Assembly (NCBI GenBank): GCA_964028335.1 | Contig: OZ034806.1 | Location: 58,776,607 to 58,840,606, forward strand | Reading direction: 5' to 3' | Length of the DNA stretch: 64,000 nucleotides | Source of the DNA: Altica lythri | Lineage: Eukaryota; Arthropoda; Insecta; Coleoptera; Chrysomelidae | Shown: positions 44,625 through 57,871 of the stretch, in pieces | Numbering within the stretch: the stretch's first letter is position 1 | Layout of the letters: each line of letters starts with the position of its first letter | The notes under the pieces: model-generated | Seen by the model: the letters and a program-made list of their open reading frames with translations, nothing else | Told to the model about the DNA's origin: nothing | Databases searched by the model: none | Program-made: the position numbers and the translations under genes

Positions 44625-47600
44625 TTAAAGTTTACCAATAATTTTTTGCCAATTCGTAATTTGAACAAGAGCTTCTTTGGCAGCAGTACCCATATTTCCT
44701 TCAGCAGAATTTTTTGGTTCATAGTTCAAAATGATGCTAGCTTCTGTAAGGTACTTAAAAACTTCCTTTAATTTTCTTCTAAATTCTGATTTCGATAAAT
44801 TTTGTTCCACTGATTGTCGTGTCAGCAAAATCATTAAAGGAGCATGAATTTCATATAAAGTAACACCTAGAGATTAGAATATTTTATATTTATATAACTA
44901 AAGAATATTTAAATTTACCTCTAATTCTAGTAAAGCCAGGTTCTATTATATCTAAAACTTCAAGCAATTCTGTGCAAATTTCAATTTTTCTCTCCAATAT
45001 ATCATCACTAACTTCATGGATAAGATATCCTTTGATTTTTCCATACAATTGACTCAGAGATACTTTTATACCCAGATTTATATAATGAGTTGCATGCAAC
45101 ACATTTCTGTATTTATTTAAAAAATCTTCCATTGCTTCTATATCATTACAATTTATTTGATCAGCTTCGTGGGTTATTCTAAAATTAAATTTAGTTGAGG
45201 ACCAGAAGACAAGCAAATGAGCCCAGAAAATAATTGACCAATGAGGTTCATTCTCCATTAGGTTAATAGATCTGTGTGTTAAGAGAAGAAAGTGATACTT
45301 GAGATTAAAAGCGGAAAACAGCTTTCACCTCGAATTACACAAAAGATTTTTCTACGATTACATGAAATAATTTTTTTTTTTTTTTTTTAATTTACTAGCT
45401 GACTCAGCGAACTTCGAACAGCCTAACAAGATTGTATTTTTCTTATAAACATATGATATATTAATTGCGCCACCTTACAGTGGCGTCATACTACTTACTT
45501 AAGTAATGGATGTGAAACTGTACTTTAACACAAAGACAGAAAAGCATATTACAAGCAATGGATATAAAATATCTTATACGAATTAAAGGAGTGACACGAA
45601 GAAATAGAAAAAGAAACATACAAATTAGAGGAAAGTTAGATATACAATTAAAAGTTTATTAAACAACCATAATTGAGTCGGAAAGGATACTTGAAATGGA
45701 TAAAATGAGAATAAAGCAAAAATTCAAAAAAAGAAGAAAACAGGATGATTAAAAAATGCATGAATTAAGGAGATAACAGAAATATTTTCAAAAAGTGAAT
45801 GTATATATATACGAGGTCTGTCGTATATGTAAAAGATGTACCTATCTAATTAGCCATTGGAAAGTTAACAATTTTCTGCTCTAGAGTGGAAGGTGACTAG
45901 GATTTGTAGGTAGAAAACTCGAATTTCAATAGTGATCGTAGAAAAACAAAATTTTGTTACCGAAAGAAAATTTTCAGCTGTAAAAAAGTACTAACCTGTT
46001 TAATAGAAGTTTCATAGAACGTGCAGTGATAGTATATCCAGGACATTTTTTTGGAGAGTTAGTACAACTCCAAGAAGATTCAAAATCTAAAGGATTATCA
46101 CAAAGAACCAATCCAGTATTACATTTTGGACATAATAGAGCTCCAGTGTAACTACCTAGTTCAGCTGGATCTGAACAACGTTCACAGTAGCATTCAAAGA
46201 ATTTGTTGTCCAAGAGGTGCTCTCGTCTCTTCAAAGTATTCTTAAATATCAAAATATAAACTTAATGGTTTAAAAGAGGTAATTCAATAGTTACCTGTAA
46301 TGTATAAGCGTAACTTAAAGTAATGGGATATCCTTCAAGGATCCTTGTTGAAGCTCTTACTGTTAGACAGTAGCTGTTTTCTTCATCACTATGGTTTGTA
46401 TTAGGAATACAACTATGAGACATCAGGAATGCTGTAGGATAAAGACCACGTATATTTACATCTTGTTGTCCAATTTCGAAACAATTCACCTATAATCATA
46501 CAAATGCATGATTCTATAATGAATTATTACCTTTATACCAAAAGAAATTGTACAAAGAATTTAAAAACTAAGGAGCTGTGTCGTTTTTTGCTTTAACGCT
46601 TCTATCGACTCAATATGAGTCCCTTTTAAAGCAGATTTTGTCTTCGCAAACAATAAAAAGTCGCACGGTGCCAAATCTGGCGACTACAGTGCGTGTTCGA
46701 GCACTGGAGTGCGTTTATTGACCAAATACTGCTTCACAGATAGCGCGTTATGGGCAGGTGCGTTGTCCTGATGCAAAATCCAGGAGATGCAGGAGATTTT
46801 TTGGCAGCAACTTTGCACAGATTTTTCTCATGTGTAATTCCTTAAGTAAAATTTTTCTAACCATTTCTTTATCGGCGTTTACAGCCTCGGCCATCATCTA
46901 GATTCTAGATGCTTATTCGATGATCTACACACACAATTTGGTTGATTTTGGTCACTGTTTCCAGAGTTAGAACAGTGACAGGGCGAATAGGGCGCTGGTC
47001 ACCTTCATTGCTATCTTGATCTTCAGTGAAGCGCTTGTACTACTCAAATAACCGCGCAGTTGTTTTTTTTTCAATTCAATGATAATGATGATTGATCTGT
47101 TGCTCCTGTTTTTCGTCATACATGGTTTTCGAGAAAAAACACGTTCGATTCAAACCGCTACTCCACAAATATATAGTGTCGAAAACGTGAATTGGTACGT
47201 GCATAGAGAAGACTTCTAGATACTCAACTCACTACTCGTTTTTTCCTCATTCCTCTAGGCACGCAGTCTCGTTATTTAATAGCCAGACTTCGTATATTCT
47301 AAAGACATTTGTCTTAAGTCAATAAATTTTGAATTAAGAAAAAAATATAGTATACGTACTTCTAAGATACCACATATGGTATGAATCTCCTCTTCTGAAA
47401 ATTGCTTCAATCCCCAATCTTTGATTATCCTATTCACAACATTTATTTGATTATTATTCCATACCTCAGGAATATTTTGTCGTAGAGAGTTATGATGTTC
47501 CATATTTTGAAGTATAATGTAATTTTGAGGATTAGTTTGTTTGAGAATAAGGCATCGTAATGGAACTATTGCAGAAAGGTGAGAACGAATTTTGGACAAG

Positions 47601-48097
47601 TCAGTATAATCCAAAAAATCTGCTGAATTTGTTTCTTGAAGTATCGCGCATTCTAATTTTGTATGACCCAGAGGATTGTTAATACCCGAACAAGTTTCTG
47701 AACACAAAGGCCAATGACAAAAGTTGCATCTAAAAATAATAAAATCAACCGTCATACAGTTTTATTGATTAAAGATGATGCTTACTTTACGTATGGGTTT
47801 TCTTCTAAATTTTTATAACAGCCTAAACATTGCACTTTGCAATCTGTACATGGACCTATAACTAGAGGAGGTTCACTTAGAATGCATTCACCAGGAGATA
47901 AAGTTTTTTTTGCTACCATATACCTAGAAAAAAAAGACTCTTAATTTGGAATATGAGAAAGATAAATATATATTTTACCTTCCCATTACTGAAGAGACTT
48001 TAACACTAAATTTCAAATCTGCTCCATCTTTCATAAGTTCTTTTTGATTTATTATATCACTTAATGTTGATTTTGATCGGCTTCTTGATTTACTATC
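44625..48097 (-). CDS. SET and MYND domain protein, SmydA-8 type (5' exon missing)
   Basis: Exons in transcript order: 48097-47979, 47923-47786, 47729-47360, 46489-46295, 46240-45996, 45271-44919, 44866-44625; GT-AG and in frame, 553 residues so far. The first exon listed begins behind an acceptor, so at least one upstream exon with the start codon is missing. Features: N-terminal SET part (YMVAKKTLSPGECILSEPPL), MYND-type zinc region (CTDCKVQCLGCY, then CNFCHWPLCSETC), SET core LMSHSCIPNTNH and ITLSYAY, and post-SET cysteines ECYCERC. These arthropod SMYD relatives are predicted lysine methyltransferases. The subgroup number is a guess. A mariner relic and a possible Helitron end lie in its introns. 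Confidence 0.85.
45375..45430 (-). mobile_element. Possible Helitron 3' end
   Basis: On the minus strand, GTTCGAAGTTCGCTGAGTCAGCTAG is followed by T, a terminus type common in insect Helitrons. No 5' end was identified. Confidence 0.3.
46560..47270 (-). mobile_element. mariner-like relic G in a SmydA-like intron
   Basis: Minus-strand frames near 46690-46570 read DLAPCDFLLFAKTKSALKG, the third-Asp region of a mariner transposase; upstream pieces are scrambled. GC content is higher than in the flanks. The termini were not resolved. Confidence 0.65.
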
Positions 48098-49608
48098 CTA
48101 GAAATAAAAAGTACTATTGCTGTAAATATAGATATAATAAATAAAGAAAAAGTTACTATTACTACAGCCTTTTTTCCATTGAAATAATTTTATTCAAAGT
48201 CGTTCGGTCGCATTTTCTAGCTACTTCCTTGGCTATAAATAATCTGATTCGTTACGTTACGTCCCCTCTCCCCGTGCATTCTTCGACAGTAAACAGGTTG
48301 TATTGTTTCTTGGAGCACAGTGGCATTGTGAACAGTGATTTCTCGTCAGAGTAGAAGTACTGTCGTTCATAATTTCGGTTTTATTTACGCGTACGTTACT
48401 ATTACGCGATAATTGTGAAAATGACGGAAGTTGCGGCGATCCTAGAGCATCTGCTACAAGGTAAAATTTTAAAGGTAGAGCAGTTAATACGGTATATAGA
48501 GATGTCTCTTTAAACTGTATGAAAAGAATACAATCTACCTCCAGACAGTCAGATTTTATAAGGCAGGTGCACTTTTAAGGTTATTAAACGACCGTAAATT
48601 TATCTTCTGGTTAACAGTGTCTTATCGTATTATGCTACACGTCTATATTTTATATTCATAACTACAAAAAGGGAGCACCGATTCCGTAACCATCAAGAGA
48701 TGCATCACTGAATTTGAAAGAAGTATTCAAAAAGGAAGGGACAAGATGCACTCCATCACTCATCAGGGAAAGCGAATTAGCAGATATTGATGAAAGTCAG
48801 TCTAGGAAAAGAAGGAAGATAGATGACAGAATTGCCTATGATTCTACAACCCAAAAAAATCTTTGCCTTCGGTGTGACCCCATTTTTTCACCTATTTTTT
48901 ATTTGTGTATCCCCTAAACAAACCACTAGCGCCGCCACTGTGCCCGATAATAGATGCCTCATCCAGGTTTTAATTGTGGGTATAATTTTTTATTATTAAT
49001 TATTACTAAACATATTTAATAGTATAAAAAGAAACAGTTGTCAAATATTATAAATATTTATAATGGTATACAATTTTTTCTATATTTTAATACGTTTATT
49101 CATTTATCAAAAATGTTTAAACTTAAAGCTTAAATAATCTAATCAGAAAATTAATTCATTTTATAAACTGTATTATTAATTATATGCTAAACATACTGAT
49201 AACGTATTCCATATAATACTATTAATTTTCTTTCAAGGTGGTTTATCTAACTTGTGTATACAAAATATAGGAGTTTATATCAACATTAAGTTTTCCTGGC
49301 CGCTTTTTCTAGAACAAAATTTATGTTATCTAATAAATAATTTTTGAGGAAAAACTTTTTTTTATTGCTTTTTGAAATTCTTACTTTAAAAAATCTAAAT
49401 ATTTACTAATTTAAAAAAAAATAAAGTAAATGTTAAAATACTAATTTTTGTTATTTTAAAATTGTGATCTATCTTATCTGTTTATAAGAAATACGTGTGT
49501 GTATTTCTGCACTCAAGAAGTTATACTTCTTTAGTTGAGAGTAAATCAAAGCACCTACGGCTTGTCTATAAGGCACATTATCTGCTTTCTCATCTAATTC
49601 ATGTAGTA
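48098..49608. other. Upstream region of the SmydA-like gene, origin uncertain
   Basis: Within it, 48170-48470 is richer in GC and has the appearance of a promoter and leader (see 48421). The rest (48600-49500) has a short open frame at 48714-48917 (SRKRRKIDDR) with no match recognised, and AT-rich filler. The missing SmydA-like 5' exon should lie here or further right. Confidence 0.3.
48421..48460 (+). CDS. Candidate orphan first coding exon
   Basis: ATG 48421 opens MTEVAAILEHLLQ and reaches a donor-like site, CAAG|GTAAAA, at 48461. The leader upstream is GC-richer than the surroundings. Downstream partner exons were not found. The short peptide recalls the start of importin-beta-type HEAT proteins, but 13 residues cannot establish this. 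It could also be a retroelement leader. Confidence 0.2.
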
Positions 49609-50598
49609 CGAGGTTTGTTCAGAAAGAAACGAGAATTCGTTCATTTATTTCACTGCTCAGAATTCGATTTTCCGGACGACCGAACACGTCAACAACTGAT
49701 GAAAACGTAAAATCAGTGAAGCAAATGGTATTGGAAAATCGTCGAATTAGGTACTATTAGGGAAGTTGCTGAGGATGGTGGCATATAAACTGGATTATGT
49801 CATGCGATTGTATCCGATGTTTTGGGCATGAAACGTGTGGCAGCGAAGATTGTTCCAAAATTGCTCAATTTTGACCAAAAACAACTTCGCATGAATATCG
49901 CTCATGCGCTGTTTAATAACGCCAACAACGATCCATATATCCTCAAAAGAATCATAACTGGTGACAAAACATGGGTATATGGCTATGTCATAGAAACCAA
50001 AGCCCAATCATCCCAATGGAAGCACCAGAGGAGCCAAGACCGAAAAAAGTTCGGTCGAACGCTCACTGCTTTTTTCGATTACAATAACGTACTGCATCAT
50101 GAACTCTTGCCACAAGGTCGTACGGTCAACAAGGAATATTACCTGGAAGTTATGAGACGTTTGCGCGAAGTGATACGACTTAAACTCAAGGATTTGTAGC
50201 AAAACCACTCATGGATTTTGCACCATGATAATGCATCGGTACATTCATCAATGCTTGTTGGTGAGTTTATGGCCAAAAACAACCCCCTTATCATGCCTGA
50301 ACCACCGTATTCTCCAGACTTGGCCGGCTGCGACTGTTTCCTATTCCCAAAACTGAAGAGACCGATGATAGGATGACGTTTTGCTACAATTGAGGAGATT
50401 AAGGCCGCGCCAAAGAATAACCTGATGGCCTTATCCAAAATCGAGTTCCAGAAGTACTTCGAAGATAGGAAGACGAGCTGGCACAAGTGTTTTATATCTG
50501 AGGGGGATTACTTTGAAGGGGACAAAATAGATACTGATGAATAAATAAAGATTTTATGAGCTATTCAAAAATTCTCGTTTTTTCCTAACATACCTCAC
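49609..50598 (+). mobile_element. mariner-like element F (DD34D type), inactivated
   Basis: The left end is CGAGGTTTGTTCAGAAAGAA after TA; the right end (about 50561-50598) is its diverged complement. Plus-strand transposase is recognisable from the HTH to ITGDKTWVYGY (first Asp; the usual Glu after it is Lys here), then LHHDNASVHSS, YSPDLAGCDCFLFPKLK and EGDKI near 50525. There are stops near 50198 and frameshifts. Confidence 0.8.
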
Positions 50599-51860
50599 AC
50601 ATACTCTAATAAATTCACCTGGTACATTTTCTATCTCCATTCCTAGAAAATATGTAGCCAGCTTTATTGTAATTTTAAATTCATTTTTTAGCTTTTCCAG
50701 AAATATATCTTTCATGGTTTGATACCTGCAACTGCAACCCTTGCTTGCAAATGTATTCCAGTACCCAGGAACTTGCTTCAAACTCTAGAGACTCTTTTTA
50801 AGATGAACAAACTCTTTCAGTTCCATCAGAATATCCTTCTGGCTGAGTCATAAAAACATTTTCATTAAAAGCCCCATATGCAGTTCTTACATCAAACTGG
50901 GTTAAAAACATTCTTTTACTTGCCGTTACACTTAAAACCTAACAGTGGCCATTTTTGCTACAGGTTTGAATACTTCATCATAATCATCCCCTAGATAAGA
51001 GTGGGTAAACACAGTAGAGGTGAAATTGAAAATATAATAATTAAAAGCACTTTCTATTATAGTTGACTTTTACATAAATCAATGTCACAAATTTCTGTTT
51101 CCATCTCTGATTCTGGTCTACCATCGGCCTTCCATTTACTACGTTTTCCCACTTATGTCCAGGTTTCTTACTATTAGAAACAATATTATCTCCTACAATC
51201 TCAGTCTGCAATTCGTCCCAAAGATATTTCAGTTTTAAAACATGACCAATAATGTCATTTTCAGATTGTATCTTGTAACCAAAGAACTAAATACCTTTGT
51301 CATACATTTTATCTTCTGTTGATGCATCGAAGAGCCTATTTAATTCCAACTATAGTTCTTTCACTGTCTGGAAACGTATAACCTGTTGAGGTGTTTCTTT
51401 AGTCCTGTTTGTAATCAATGCAAGTGTAGAGCATTATTATTAACTTTAACATAAACTTCTAGGCAAGATTCATATTTGAGTATTTCTGCTGGTTCAGCAG
51501 TCGATAACAATGCTGTTGGAGTTAACAATAATATTTACAGCTCGAGAAATTCCTTTTAACAAAGTGTACATCTTATACTTCCACGTTGTCCAATTGGATT
51601 TAATTTCAAGCACCTTAATACTTGAATTATCCATACTGATTGAGTACAAATGTTTGTTCCACCAAATTACTATTAATTATACTTCTCCAGACCGTGTTCT
51701 GGGCCCATAACCAGTTGATAGTAAACACAGTAGAGGTGGAATTAAAAATATAATAAGTAAAAGGACTTTCTTTTACAGTTGACTTTTACATAAATGAGTG
51801 TCACAAATTTTTTATTCTTTCTCTGATTTGGGTCTACCATCGGTCTTCCATTTGCTACAT
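50570..51860 (-). mobile_element. Ty1/copia-type fragment, rearranged
   Basis: Minus strand: RT segment at about 51000-50580 (EVFKPVAKMATVRFVLSVTA, QFDVRTAYGAFNENVF, QPEGYSDG, ATYFLGMEIENV). A Gag segment lies at about 51450-51120 (ETPQQVIRFQTVKEL, HVLKLKYLWDELQTEIV). A 130-bp stretch (AAACACAGTAGAGGTG...) is present twice, at 51009-51145 and 51724-51860. Gag lies upstream of RT, but integrase is missing. Many stops; no LTRs identified. Confidence 0.7.
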
Positions 51861-51949
51861 TGTCTCAGTTTATGATCTTTGACGTAACAACATAAAAATC
51901 TTTCTTAAAATAAATAACATATTTCGTCAACTAACCTCATATTCTACAA

Positions 51950-52120
51950 ACGTACAAAAAAAACTAAATTGTTGACTAGCTATTCTCATTGTCTCCTGTC
52001 GGTTTTTCGTGACGCTGTTATACTTCTTTTGGCGCTTTAGGGAAAAATTTTGAGGGTAAATTACACCGTCACGAAAAACCGACAACATGAAATTAGCTTA
52101 GTCAATTTTTTTTGCGTTTG
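51950..52120. repeat. Stem-loop MITE, about 170 bp
   Basis: TGTCGGTTTTTCGTGACG (51997-52014) faces its perfect complement (52067-52084). The pairing extends outward through TTGACTA/TAGTCAA to about 51950 and 52120. Its GC-richer core stands out from the AT-rich flanks. Confidence 0.65.
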
Positions 52121-53260
<1,140 letters not shown>

Positions 53261-53889
53261 TAGTCATAATAAAAAAACACGATTGACAAATAAAATCAAA
53301 CTCACTTTCTTTCGATGTTTGGAACTCATTTTAATAAAAAAAACAACAAACTAAACAGTTTCACAAAATTTTCGATCCAGATGTTTCACTTCAAGGATTT
53401 TTATGCATCTGTCGAAAAATCGTGGAGAAACGTTGAATTTGTAATGAAATTTTAAAACATTCCCACCAGGACTTCTCCATCTCCAATTCGTGGGAGGATA
53501 TATATCTACTCTAACCTGCCAAAGTTATTTTTAAATTATCTTTTTTATTTCTGGATTACTTATTATTACCACATGTTTCGTGATTAATTAACTGGATTGT
53601 CCAAAATTTTATTAAGTGTTTTGTTTATTACATATAAAGTAGTTTTTTTATATATAAATATATATTAAATATCTATTTATTTATTTTACACATTAAACTT
53701 ACACAATTCTAGTGATATGTATCAATATAAATATGCAAATACAATTGATCCGCAAAGAATTTTCCCCTAAAAAAAAAGAAATACAAAATAAAAGAATTTA
53801 GGATAAGAAATTATTTTGATAATTTACAATTTTAGTCGAGATTTCATTAGTTGATTATCAATGGTTTTCTTGCAAAGAAGTTTAAAAAA

Positions 53890-54840
53890 TTGTTTTAACA
53901 TGCCTCGACGTAGCCCTTAACCCCACCAAAACCTAAACCATCATCTTCAGACATCCAAACCTCAGCCGACAAAAAAATCTCAATTTGGGGGGAACAGCTC
54001 GTTCCTCAAGACCAGGTAACCTAGTTGGGCGTACGATTTACTCGTACACTCAGGTGGGACACTGATGTCGAATGTACCATAAATAAAATGAGAAGACGAT
54101 TGTCCCTCCTGGGTGCTGTGGGAGGTAGACTTGGAAGATGCCACTCCAAAACTCTACTTCATACCTACATAACTTTTATTCGACCTTTTGTCGATTATAA
54201 GGCCGTGTCATACTCTGCTCTTCCGCAGAGGCTCCTCTATTCACTTCTTGCCCACAGATGGTGACAATATCCATAAAGCTAAAAACCTACCCCATCTACC
54301 AAAGTATAAAAATAATTCCTTCTCGATTTCAGATGCTACAACAACGATACGTCTCTCGGACTCTAGAGGGTATCAACATCACCACACAGAGGACCTTCCA
54401 TACCCACTGGAATGGAGGTCTCGAAAGATTCTTAAGAATTTCAAAGATCCAGATTCCCTTCTTTCCCTAAGACTTTTCCAAACCGTAGACAGGAACCTTC
54501 CTGCAGAACTTGATTACCTCCTTGACGAAATCCCCCTCTCCTACAGGTTGACACTGGACAACAATAGGATACACAAAAAAAACTGAGTCCTTGACGAATG
54601 CTTCTGTGGTTCCCTTCGTCCTTGCCAAATGGGAAACCTCAAGCCGGAGGAGACAGGCCACAGCGTCAATCTCCCTATTACACCACGTTGTCTACACACC
54701 TACACACACTTACACTTAAACCGAAAAAATATTTATGGATGGTTTAGGCACGTTTCAAGAACCAGGCAACACCGAAACAGCAGAAAAACCAAGAAACCAA
54801 GAAGCGAACACCGAATTGCGCCGACGCCGACGACTGATTA
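53890..54840 (+). mobile_element. Jockey-type non-LTR fragment (RT C terminus)
   Basis: Plus-strand frames: ALNPTKT, then YLGVRFTRTLRWDTD (about 54018-54062), INKMRRRLSLLGAVGGRLGR and KTLLHTYITFIRPFVDYKAV, the conserved region behind the RT core. The downstream frame continues with shifts to about 54840. Noticeably GC-richer than its flanks. No poly-A end identified. Confidence 0.7.
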
Positions 54841-55029
54841 ACTCCTTTCAAATTCCACCATTCACACCCTTAGATCCAACACTCAAACCCTACAACATCA
54901 CACTCCGGTGAACCAATTAGTCCTTACATCCTTACCTACATTCTTAAATCCTGATGGAAACAAATCATAAAGTAAGCAACGTTATGAAAAAAAATTCGAA
55001 AAGAGGTTGACCTTAAAGGCCATCCTTGC

Positions 55030-55634
55030 AACTTCCCGCTAGTTTTAACCGCAAAGCTATAGTAACGTGACGTATTTTGACGTTTTTGACTTTTTTTGAA
55101 ATGTTTAAAAAGCCATAACTTTTTAACGCCCTATTCGATTTTGATGTTCAAGATGGCATTCGACGCAGTTTTTTGAGACCTAAAAACGTTACCGGGAGTG
55201 CAAAATCGGTTATTGAAAAAAAAACACTTTTTTTGAAATTTTTCGACAACGATATCTCACGAACGAATCAACCGATTTTAATTTGCAAAACGGCATTCGA
55301 CGTGGCTTTTTAAGCTTAAGAGCTGATTGGGTTATGAAATTGATCGATGCAATAGCCAAAAAGATATGCCCAAAAAACATCATTTTTACCAATTGTTTTT
55401 TTCGGTTATTTTGAAATTTCTCGAAATCTACGGGCTCGAATCGGTTTAAACTTACAGGGAATCTAAGTTAGATGGAACTCTTTGGAATGATTTTTATTTC
55501 ATTCCGATCGGTCAAGCCGTTTAAAAGTTATAAGAGGTTTACATACATCCACACACACACACACACACACACATCCACACGTACATACAGACACGATTTT
55601 AAAAAAAAATTTAATTTTTTTTTAGCGGGAAGTT
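55030..55634. mobile_element. 605-bp MITE with AACTTCCCGCTA termini
   Basis: AACTTCCCGCTA at 55030-55041 faces TAGCGGGAAGTT at 55623-55634. The interior has GACGTATTTTGACGTTTTTGA-like and ATTCGACG motifs repeated at 55125-55310, and a (CA)n run at about 55551-55573 near the 3' end. No ORF of note. Confidence 0.7.
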
Positions 55635-56056
55635 AAAAATACTAATAACTGTATATATCCAACAGAGAATAAAACAATATTACACTGGTCTAGAGCAGAA
55701 AAAAGAAAAATTTTGTTAATCCGCATCAGCGAAAACAAATGGAAATTGATTAAAACAATTCATAAGTTAAGAAACAAAGTTGTCAAAACAAAGTTTGTAA
55801 AAGTGGTTTATCAAAGAAAAACTACGGAAAAAAACCAAAAAGTATACTAATTCTTAGTGGAAACTTAAAAAATAAAATAAGAAAATCCACTAAAGACCAG
55901 AAAAAATACCCCTATCCATAATAGAACAATAATGAAACAAATTATAAAATTCTGAAAAAATTACGATTCAAGAAGAACATAAAAAAATAGAAGAAAACCC
56001 AGTTTATTAGAATACAAATAGATCTAAATATAACCAGTGATAAGACAGAAAGATAT
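55635..56056. other. A-rich spacer, nothing recognised
   Basis: No ORF or terminus. The last four bases, ATAT (56053-56056), are the left target duplication of the gypsy-type element. Confidence 0.5.
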
Positions 56057-56370
56057 TGAAACACTTATGGGGACTTTAACCACAATTTTATTTACAAAAT
56101 TGTTAAAATACACTGAACTCTGCTGGATAACGTCTAAACTGCTTGACAATACAATGAACTCTTGTTAATATTTGAACTTGAACTGACGTTAACTGCCCAT
56201 ACATCCCCTTATATACAACTTTATTTAATCTAGTCAGTGTGTTTAGATCTTTCTAGAATTTCCTAGAAACATTATTTAATCTAGTCAGTGTTTTTAGAAG
56301 TTTCTAAAAATCAACTGTCAATAACAATCTTTCAAATTAAGGTCCCTTCCTTTACGGTTATCCCGTTACA
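56057..56370 (-). repeat. 3' LTR of the gypsy-type element
   Basis: 314 bp. It contains an internal direct repeat, TTTAATCTAGTCAGTG, twice (about 56226 and 56275); the other LTR has it once, which accounts for most of the length difference. Confidence 0.85.
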
Positions 56371-56381
56371 CTGCCCCCTCC

Positions 56382-57820
56382 TTAGATTATTCCTCCTGGA
56401 ATGTTATTTCCTACATCAGAATCCCGCACACTCCCTGAGCCAGCCAAACCATCTTCTTGGAGTTGCTGCGCATCTCCACTCTGGTTTCCTTGGTAAGGCG
56501 CCAAACGATCATGATGGACCACGACGGGTTTCCCTCTGGGAATTTTCACGATCCGATAAATGAAATCGTTAATCTTCTTCTTGATGGTGTATGGACCTTC
56601 CCAGTTCTTCTGTAATTTGGGACAAATACCTCGACGCCGTCGGGGGTTATGGAGCCGGACTAAATCTCCAACTTGGTAACTCTTTTCCATTGTCCGTGTG
56701 TTATAGTACCTCTTCATCCGATCACTAGATAATTGTAGTTTTCCACGCACCAGGTTGTGTATATCCTCCATTCGATTCTGAAGATCGGCGACATATTGTT
56801 CACGGGCCATTTCTTCACCAGGTTTACAACCAAACACCAAGTCACATGGTAGCCTCATTTCTCTACCGAACAGGACCTTCGCAGGCGTTTGGCCAGTTGA
56901 TTCGTTAATGGCCGATCGAATTGCCATTAGAAATAGTGGAATATGTCGATCCGAATCACCTCTGACAATCTGACACCACTTTTGACAGATATTTGGTTAT
57001 AGTCCGGTTCATTCGTTCCACCATTCCATCAGACTGAGGGTGCATCGCTGTGGTTCTCGTTTTGCGGATGCCTAATCTTTGGCAAACTTCTTGAAACAGC
57101 TTGCTATCAAAATTTTTTCCCTTGGTCTGAGTGTAATTCTAGTGGTACCCCAAATCGGCTTACGAATTCTGCAACTAATATATCTGCTAAAGAAGTGGCT
57201 TCCTGGTTTGAAACTGCATAGGTTTCAACCCATTTAGTGAAGTAGTCCATCACAACAAAGATGTATTTGTTTCCTTTATCGGTCTGTGGAAGTGGCCCCA
57301 ATACATCTACTGCGATTCTTTCAAAAGGACTTCCAACCAGGTATTGCTGCATTTCCGCCTTCGGTTTTCGGTGCGGACCGTTACTGGCAGCACATGTAGT
57401 GCATTTACGACACCAATCTTTAACATCATTAGTGCAATTTACCCAGTAAAATCTATCTCGGATCTTTTGCAGCGTTTTCGTGATACCCAGATTTCCTCCA
57501 GAACTATCATTATGTTTTAAAATTCCAGGTACAGGATTTCTTGGGACCACTATTTGTTTCCTTGTTTCTGTGCCCTCGGAATTTTCTACAAGTCTTTTAA
57601 CGAGCCCACCGTCCAAAATTAAAGAGTTCCATTGGGACCAGTATGCTTTTAAAGCAGGAGAGGATGAGGATATCTCTCTCCACAACGGACGACGGTCCAT
57701 TCTCTTCCATTCTCGAATCTTTTTCAGAACGGGATTGTTTTCTTGTTGCTCCTCCAGCATAGAGCTCTCGTCTTTTGGCACAACCTTAACTAAGGCAAGT
57801 TTTTCCTCGTTCTGCTCCAC
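56382..57820 (-). pseudogene. Integrase region of the gypsy-type element, frameshifted
   Basis: The first frame (57820-57107) has a His-Cys zinc-binding region (ending WCRKCTTCAASNGP), then AVDVLGPLP (first catalytic Asp) and ELHSDQGKKF (second Asp). A frameshift near 57107 follows; the catalytic Glu region lies in another frame around 57000-56930. The C-terminal part (56927-56382) ends in the integrase C-terminal fold (KNWEGPYTIKKKINDFIYRI; HHDRLAPYQGN). The breaks rule out a single product. Confidence 0.8.
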
Positions 57821-57871
57821 TCGGGTACAATGGGGGCAAGTATTTCTTATGTGGCCTAGATCTCCGCAGTT

